Source: Clostridia bacterium
GTDB taxonomy: Bacteria > Bacillota_A > Clostridia > Christensenellales > Aristaeellaceae
NCBI GenBank assembly: GCA_017481065.1
Contig: JAFUPT010000150.1
Location: 1 to 5,096 of the forward strand
DNA length: 5,096 nucleotides
Reading direction: 5' to 3'
Shown: in pieces, positions 4,909 through 5,096 of the stretch
How positions within the stretch are numbered: position 1 is the first letter of the stretch
Layout: each line of letters begins with the position of its first letter
The notes under the pieces: generated by a model
Seen by the model: the letters and a program-made list of their open reading frames with translations, nothing else
Database searches by the model: none
Told to the model about the DNA's origin: nothing
Translations under genes and position numbers: made by a program

Positions 4909-5096
4909 CGTCCCTTCCCCGCAGCGCCTCCCCACCAGCATGAAGCGGTGGATGCGGCCGGAGATGCGGCCGTTTTCTTCAAGGATGGTCTGCGCCTGCC
5001 AGATCTGGGGCAGGCAATTTTCCACCGACAAGCCGGGGAAATCCCACTGGATGATGCGCGCAAACCATACGAGGGCGGCGGTATCATAGAACTCTA
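4867..5096 (-). CDS. Class I SAM-dependent methyltransferase, C-terminal part of a second copy (partial)
   Basis: Minus-strand frame entering from the right edge; 75 complete codons and a TGA stop at 4869-4867 are visible. The first 57 residues (EFYDTAALVWFARIIQW onward to MLVGRR) align with the C terminus of the fusion protein encoded at 3554-4669 with seven replacements: E to D, S to P, F to L, K to N twice, L to I, S to T. After MLVGRR the plus copy ends with one V, while this one reads C then 17 more residues (GEGTLGAASPQTPGQRE) translated from the hairpin units. The N terminus, SAM-binding motif and any Nudix domain lie outside the window, so it is unknown whether this copy is also a fusion or is intact. 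Open frame and mostly conservative replacements argue for a functional gene. It converges on the plus-strand copy and has its own terminator at 4812-4775. Confidence 0.88.
   Translation of the reverse strand, partial: EFYDTAALVWFARIIQWDFPGLSVENCLPQIWQAQTILEENGRISGRIHRFMLVGRRCGEGTLGAASPQTPGQRE

Larger units (their letters stand above)
4491..5096. repeat. Inverted duplication of the methyltransferase 3' end (arms 4491-4662 and 4925-5096)
   Basis: The last 172 nt of the fusion gene (4491-4662) align without gaps to the reverse complement of 4925-5096 with 11 substitutions by my count, about 94% identity. The arms flank a 262-nt spacer of hairpin units and terminators. Similarity stops sharply two codons before the plus-strand stop. 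The right arm reaches the window edge, so the duplication is longer than seen. Confidence 0.93.

Noticed and set aside
4644..5087. 147-codon minus-strand frame at the right end
   Set aside because: It resembles an out-of-frame reading of the methyltransferase end, as does 4500-4823 on the plus strand; the similarity reflects the inverted duplication. The real frame ends at 4867.
4491..5096. Inverted repeat as ends of a transposon or insertion sequence
   Set aside because: The arms are coding sequence of a methyltransferase and enclose only repeats and terminators, with no transposase or target-site duplication visible.

Overview
The window looks like GC-rich chromosomal DNA from an anaerobic gut-type Clostridia member (Bacillota). 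This is an inference from three things: a near-perfect AAGGAGGT ribosome site, strong GC bias at third codon positions, and the resemblance of the MATE pump and the methyltransferase to clostridial relatives as I remember them. Nothing here fixes the genus.

Layout. 1-141: tandem array of small GC-rich hairpins. 152-180: promoter candidate. 239-1642 (+): L-fucose/L-arabinose isomerase family protein. 1661-1770: two more hairpins and an intrinsic terminator. 1771-1881: nothing recognisable. 1882-1923: promoter with an inverted repeat around its -35 box. 1943-3277 (+): MATE efflux pump. 3278-3540: intergenic island with tandem direct repeats, hairpin units and a two-hairpin element. 3554-4669 (+): fusion of a MutT-like Nudix domain to a class I SAM-dependent methyltransferase. 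4668-4856: second intergenic island with the same architecture. 4867-5096 (-): 3' end of a second methyltransferase copy, about 94% identical to the first at DNA level, facing it tail to tail and running off the window.

The three complete genes appear to be separate transcription units, each closed by hairpins. I see no operon and no pathway joining isomerase, efflux pump and Nudix-methyltransferase.

The most unusual content lies between the genes. Every intergenic gap except the MATE promoter region carries units made of a 7-10 bp stem with (nearly always) a 3-nt loop, joined by 6-10 nt linkers related to CAGGGGTT, with centres 25-30 nt apart. Stem sequences differ from unit to unit but stay paired. 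Linkers read AACCCCTG downstream of genes and CAGGGGTT on the other side, so two islands are roughly mirror-symmetric about a two-hairpin core whose two copies show compensatory base changes. I do not recognise this as a named repeat family. I see no CRISPR array, tRNA, rRNA, transposase or phage gene.
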